Assembly (NCBI GenBank): GCA_027068695.1
Contig: JAMOMG010000129.1
Span: forward strand, 1-11,555
Direction of reading: 5' to 3'
DNA: 11,555 nt
Origin: Flavobacteriaceae bacterium
GTDB lineage: Bacteria; Bacteroidota; Bacteroidia; Flavobacteriales; Flavobacteriaceae
Every line of letters begins with the position of its first letter. Within the stretch, counting starts at the first letter, position 1. The translations under genes and the position numbers were made by a program. Under the pieces are notes generated by a model. That model worked only from the letters and a program-made list of their open reading frames with translations. It made no database searches and was not told where the DNA came from. Positions 8,194 to 11,555 of the stretch are shown here, one piece after another.

Positions 8194-8260
8194 TAATTTC
8201 GTTAACCTAAATTTATTTCAGGTTCTCATAATAATTTATAGAATAAGTTGGATTAGAACA

Positions 8261-10600
8261 GTGAATTTTATTAAAAAACATAAAATCAAATTTATAATAG
8301 CTGTTATTTTGGGAACAGTTTATTATTTTTTGTTACCAAAACAGTTATTTAACAATCCGACCTCAACGGTAATTGAAAGTACTGAAGGAGAATTATTAGG
8401 AGCTAGAATTGCAGATGATGGACAATGGAGGTTTCCTCAAAACGATAGTATTCCTAAAAAATTTGCTGCTTGTATTGTACAGTTTGAAGATGCTTATTTT
8501 TATAAACACCCAGGATTTAATCCAATTTCAATTTTAAAAGCTTTTTATCAAAATTTTAAGCATAAACAAATAAAAAGAGGAGGTAGTACTATAACACAAC
8601 AGGTAATTAGACTTTCTCGAAAAAATAAGAAACGAACTTATTTTGAAAAACTAAAAGAACTTATTTTAGCTACTCGATTAGAATTTCGTTACTCCAAAGA
8701 AAAAATTTTAGCACTGTATATTTCAAATGCACCATTTGGAGGAAATGTTGTTGGGCTAGATGTTGCCTCGTGGAGGTATTTTGCACGCTCATCAAATGAA
8801 TTATCTTGGGCAGAAAGTGCAACGTTGGCTGTTTTACCAAATGCACCAAGTTTAATTTATCCAGGTAAAAATCAACAGAAATTAATTCTAAAACGAAATC
8901 GTTTATTAAAAAAATTATTTTTAAATAAAAAAATAGACTCATTAACATATAAACTAGCTATTCAAGAGGAATTACCAAAAAAACCATTTGCAATTCCACA
9001 AATAGCACCTCATTTACTTCAAAATGTAGTTAAGAATAAAAAAGGAAAACGAATTAAAACTTCTGTTAAAATAGAGCTACAACAACGTGTGAATTTTATT
9101 GTTAAAAGGCATTATAAAGAATTAAGTAAAAATCAAATAAATAATATAGCAGTATTAGTTTTAGATGTGAAAACCAGAAAAGTATTAGCTTATGTAGGTA
9201 ATTCGCCAACTACAAAAAACCACCAAAAAGATGTTGATATTATTCATAAGCCAAGAAGTACAGGAAGTATTTTAAAACCATTTTTATATACAGCAATGTT
9301 AGATTCGGGAGATATTTTACCGAATACGTTAGTTGTAGATGTTCCTACACAAATAGGAAGATATCATCCGGAAAACTTTAATAAAAAATATCGTGGAGCT
9401 GTTTTCGCAAGTGTTGCTTTATCAAAATCTTTAAACGTTCCAGCGGTTAGAATGTTGCGAAGTTTTGGGTTAGACAGGTTTAGGCATTATTTAAAAGAAT
9501 TAAAATTAAAAGATATTAAATACAATGCAAATCATTACGGATTATCATTAATTTTAGGAGGAGCAGAAAGTAATTTATGGGATTTATGTAAAAGTTACGC
9601 CTCTATGGCATCAACAATAAATCATTATGATGATACACAAGGTAAATATTATAAAAACGAATTTGTAGAACCTTCCTATTTGGCGAATTTCAAACCATAT
9701 TTTGGTAAGATTTCAACAGAAAAAACAATTTTTGATGCAGGATCTATATATTTAACTTTTGAAGCATTGAATAAAGTAAACAGACCAGAAGGTAATCAAA
9801 ATTGGCAGTTTTTTAATACTGCAAATAAGATAGCATGGAAAACAGGAACAAGTTTTGGATTTAGAGATGCTTGGGCAATAGGAACCACAAAAGATTATGT
9901 TGTGGGTATTTGGGTAGGAAATGCTGATGGAGAAGGAAGACCAGGGTTAGTGGGTATTTCTACGGCAGCACCTATATTATTTGACGTGTTTGATGTTTTA
10001 CCTAAAAGTAATTGGTTTCAACTTCCTTTTGATGAATTAGTTAAAATACCTGTTTGTAGTAAAAGCGGTTATAGAGCTAGTGATATTTGTGAGGTTAAAG
10101 ACAGTGTTTTTGTACAACGATCAGGTTTAAAAACAATTCCTTGCCCCTACCATGTTTTAGTTCATTTAGATAAAAACGAAGAATTTCAGGTAAATACATC
10201 TTGTGAAAGACAGTTAAACATTACTCATAAAAGTTGGTTTGTTTTACCTCCTTTGCAAGAATTTTATTATCAAAAATACCATCCATTTTATAAAAAATTA
10301 CCCAATTTCAGAAAAGATTGCTTAAGTGAAGATAAGAATCCTATGGATTTTATAACTCCAAAAGATAACGAAACAATATATTTTACAAAGAATTTTAAAG
10401 GTGATAAAAACAGTTTGATACTAAAATTAGTACATTCAGATTATGAAGCAAAAGTTTTTTGGTATTTAAACAAAAAATTTATAGGAATTACTCAAAATAT
10501 TCACGAAATTGAAATTCAACCAAAATCAGGTGAATACCTGATAACAGTTGTTGATGAGTTAGGAAACGAAATAAATAGAAAAATTAAAATTAAGGATTAA
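8261..10600 (+). CDS. pbpC: Penicillin-binding protein 1C (glycosyltransferase/transpeptidase)
   Basis: Bifunctional class A penicillin-binding protein that polymerises and may cross-link peptidoglycan on the periplasmic face. The 779 residues match the usual PBP1C length. Residues 1-10 are basic and cytoplasmic, and 11-25 form the membrane anchor. The GT51 domain shows the catalytic E76 in FEDAYFYKHPG (75-85) and GGSTITQQ (107-114). The transpeptidase domain has active-site S336 in S336-IL-K339, SLN at 390-392 and KTG at 527-529. A BiPBP_C domain, typical of PBP1C, covers about 690-779. Between them is a cysteine-containing linker (C599, C610, C628, C648, C687). The GTG start gives a proper anchor, and no in-frame ATG is available nearby. 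Pairing with the upstream macroglobulin gene is conserved in many bacteria and suggests peptidoglycan repair after envelope attack. All catalytic motifs are intact. Confidence 0.95.
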   Translation: MNFIKKHKIKFIIAVILGTVYYFLLPKQLFNNPTSTVIESTEGELLGARIADDGQWRFPQNDSIPKKFAACIVQFEDAYFYKHPGFNPISILKAFYQNFKHKQIKRGGSTITQQVIRLSRKNKKRTYFEKLKELILATRLEFRYSKEKILALYISNAPFGGNVVGLDVASWRYFARSSNELSWAESATLAVLPNAPSLIYPGKNQQKLILKRNRLLKKLFLNKKIDSLTYKLAIQEELPKKPFAIPQIAPHLLQNVVKNKKGKRIKTSVKIELQQRVNFIVKRHYKELSKNQINNIAVLVLDVKTRKVLAYVGNSPTTKNHQKDVDIIHKPRSTGSILKPFLYTAMLDSGDILPNTLVVDVPTQIGRYHPENFNKKYRGAVFASVALSKSLNVPAVRMLRSFGLDRFRHYLKELKLKDIKYNANHYGLSLILGGAESNLWDLCKSYASMASTINHYDDTQGKYYKNEFVEPSYLANFKPYFGKISTEKTIFDAGSIYLTFEALNKVNRPEGNQNWQFFNTANKIAWKTGTSFGFRDAWAIGTTKDYVVGIWVGNADGEGRPGLVGISTAAPILFDVFDVLPKSNWFQLPFDELVKIPVCSKSGYRASDICEVKDSVFVQRSGLKTIPCPYHVLVHLDKNEEFQVNTSCERQLNITHKSWFVLPPLQEFYYQKYHPFYKKLPNFRKDCLSEDKNPMDFITPKDNETIYFTKNFKGDKNSLILKLVHSDYEAKVFWYLNKKFIGITQNIHEIEIQPKSGEYLITVVDELGNEINRKIKIKD

Positions 10601-10629
10601 ATTTTTTAAGTTCAAAAATAAAAAAGTTG

Positions 10630-10636
10630 TATCTTG
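10630..10636 (+). promoter_or_regulatory. Weak promoter-like motif before the response regulator gene
   Basis: TATCTTG resembles TAnnTTTG with one T missing. It lies 33 bp before the ATG at 10670, and no TTG stands at the -33 distance. A separate promoter is reasonable because pbpC ends 69 bp upstream and the next genes have a different role, but the motif alone is weak. The rest of 10601-10669 holds no gene or clear terminator. Confidence 0.22.
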
Positions 10637-10669
10637 CATTAAAATTAATCTAACGTCACCACTATAGTT

Positions 10670-11413
10670 ATGCTACAAATATTACTTGTCGACGATGAAA
10701 AAGACGCATTAGAAGCTCTTGAATGGAAATTAAATAATTATATAGATAATGTAGAAATTACTACGTGTAATTCTCCAATTGAAGCTATTAAGATTATTAA
10801 TGAGCAAAAACCAGATGTTGTATTCTTAGATATTCAAATGCCTGAAATGGATGGTTTTACTATGATTGAAAAAGTAGAAAATAGAGATTTTAACCTAATT
10901 TTTACAACAGCACATGATGAATTTGCTCTTAAAGCTATAAAAGTATCGGCTATTGATTATTTATTAAAACCTGTTGATAAAGACGAACTACTTGCGTCAA
11001 TGGATAAAATCAAAAAATCAAAAAAAGGAGATTTACTTGAGAATAAATTGCAATTATTGTTAAATAATTTAAATGACAATAATCATGATAAAATTAATAT
11101 ATCTGCTGATGGTAAAGTTTATTTATTAGATAAAGATGATGTTATAATGTTAAAATCTGATAAAAGCTACACCACAATTTTCTTAAAATCTGAACAGCAA
11201 ATATTGGTTTCTAAAACGCTAAAAGAAGTAGAAAAAAAGTTTCAATTTTCTGAATTTTTTAGAGTTCATAATTCTTATTTAATAAACCTAAATCACATCA
11301 AAGAATATTTAAAAGGATTAGGAGGAGAACTTATTATGACAAATGGGTTAACAGCCAGTATAAGTAGAAATAGAAAGGCCGAATTATTTAAAAAATTATA
11401 TCTAGATAAATAA
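10670..11413 (+). CDS. LytTR-family response regulator
   Basis: Two-component response regulator acting as a transcription factor in the cytoplasm. The 247-residue product has an N-terminal receiver domain (about 1-118). Its acidic pocket is D8-D9, the phospho-acceptor is D54 in VFLDIQMPEMDG, the switch threonine is T79/T80 and the conserved lysine is K100 in YLLKPVD. A linker of about 20 residues (119-140) leads to a LytTR DNA-binding domain (about 141-245), which includes FFRVHNSYLINLNHI (197-210) and ends with SRNRKAEL. The architecture is that of LytR/AgrA/YehT-type regulators, whose partners are usually LytS-like histidine kinases. The stop codon overlaps the next start by one base (TAATG), indicating translational coupling with the membrane protein that follows. 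The target genes cannot be read from this window. The ATG start is the natural one, giving MLQILLVDDE. Confidence 0.93.
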   Translation: MLQILLVDDEKDALEALEWKLNNYIDNVEITTCNSPIEAIKIINEQKPDVVFLDIQMPEMDGFTMIEKVENRDFNLIFTTAHDEFALKAIKVSAIDYLLKPVDKDELLASMDKIKKSKKGDLLENKLQLLLNNLNDNNHDKINISADGKVYLLDKDDVIMLKSDKSYTTIFLKSEQQILVSKTLKEVEKKFQFSEFFRVHNSYLINLNHIKEYLKGLGGELIMTNGLTASISRNRKAELFKKLYLDK

Positions 11414-11555
11414 TGCTTTTAGATTTTCATTCTGAAATATTTTCGTGGATAAGAGGAGGTCTTTTCGTTTTATTCGTATACCATTTTTTAATTTTTTTCC
11501 AAAATAGAAGTAAACTGTATTTATATTACAGTTTGTATTTATTAGCTTTAAGTAT
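11413..11555 (+). CDS. N-terminus of a membrane protein, probable sensor histidine kinase, cut by window
   Basis: An open frame of 47 codons begins at the ATG 11413-11415, which shares its A with the TAA stop of the response regulator gene, and runs off the window end. After about 12 residues there are two hydrophobic stretches: LFVLFVYHFLIFFQ, then a short basic turn NRSK, then LYLYYSLYLLALS. This pattern resembles the start of the 7TMR-DISM seven-helix domain that many Bacteroidota histidine kinases carry before a LytS-type kinase module. The kinase identity is inferred from this resemblance and from tight coupling to a LytTR regulator; no kinase motif is visible yet. No periplasmic sensor domain precedes the first helix, unlike many 7TMR-DISM proteins. 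Confidence 0.65.
   Translation, partial: MLLDFHSEIFSWIRGGLFVLFVYHFLIFFQNRSKLYLYYSLYLLALS

Noticed and set aside
8204..8224. AACCT...AGGTT inverted repeat between the macroglobulin gene and pbpC, considered as a terminator.
   Set aside because: Only five pairs form, the loop is A/T-rich and no T-run follows; the two genes more likely share a transcript.
7697..8948. Minus-strand open frames at 7697-7960 and 8670-8948.
   Set aside because: Antisense shadows of the macroglobulin C-terminal domain and of the PBP1C glycosyltransferase domain.
10601..10627. T-run and A-run after pbpC considered as a terminator hairpin.
   Set aside because: The stem would be A/T pairs only with no GC core; too weak to call.
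1..11555. Search for CRISPR arrays, tRNA or rRNA genes, insertion sequences and anti-phage islands.
   Set aside because: No regularly spaced repeats, cloverleaf sequences, transposase motifs or defence-gene motifs were seen; gene content and composition are uniform.

Overview
The window is AT-rich DNA, almost certainly from a member of the Bacteroidota and most likely a marine-type flavobacterium. The reasons are the low-GC, A/T-ending codon use, the near absence of Shine-Dalgarno sequences, promoter motifs of the Bacteroidota type (TAnnTTTG with an upstream TTG), and proteins of recognisably flavobacterial type. The genus cannot be fixed from sequence reading alone.

Layout: (1) Positions 1-905, minus strand: the first 301 codons of tryptophanyl-tRNA synthetase (trpS), cut by the window start. 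(2) A 79-bp divergent intergenic region at 906-984 with a promoter for each side. (3) Positions 985-2425, plus strand: a PlsC-family 1-acylglycerol-3-phosphate acyltransferase, followed after 37 bp by a hemolysin III/PAQR-family seven-helix membrane protein. (4) Positions 2426-2613: a 188-bp non-coding gap with two inverted repeats. These probably act as terminators and look like decayed copies of dispersed intergenic repeats. (5) Positions 2614-10600, plus strand: a very large alpha-2-macroglobulin-like lipoprotein (1859 aa, intact CVEQ thioester), followed after 67 bp by penicillin-binding protein 1C (pbpC). (6) Positions 10670-11555, plus strand: a LytTR-type response regulator whose stop codon overlaps the start of a membrane protein cut by the window end. 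That protein is probably the partner sensor histidine kinase with a 7TMR-DISM-like membrane domain.

The functional core is the alpha-2-macroglobulin/PBP1C pair. This is a known partnership (yfhM-pbpC in E. coli): the macroglobulin is thought to trap foreign proteases that breach the outer membrane, and PBP1C is thought to repair peptidoglycan. Here both genes are intact in every motif I checked. The macroglobulin carries an acidic, tyrosine-rich segment bracketed by two cysteines, which are the only cysteines in the protein besides the lipidated one and the thioester one. The two-component system downstream could respond to envelope state, but only adjacency suggests this. The upstream plsC-PAQR pair suggests membrane-lipid homeostasis.

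I see no mobile element, CRISPR array, tRNA, rRNA or clearly new system. Most of the window is ordinary core genome. The points most worth checking are the cysteine-bracketed insert, the repeat-like gap at 2446-2545, the near-leaderless promoter of plsC, and the overlapping regulator/kinase pair.
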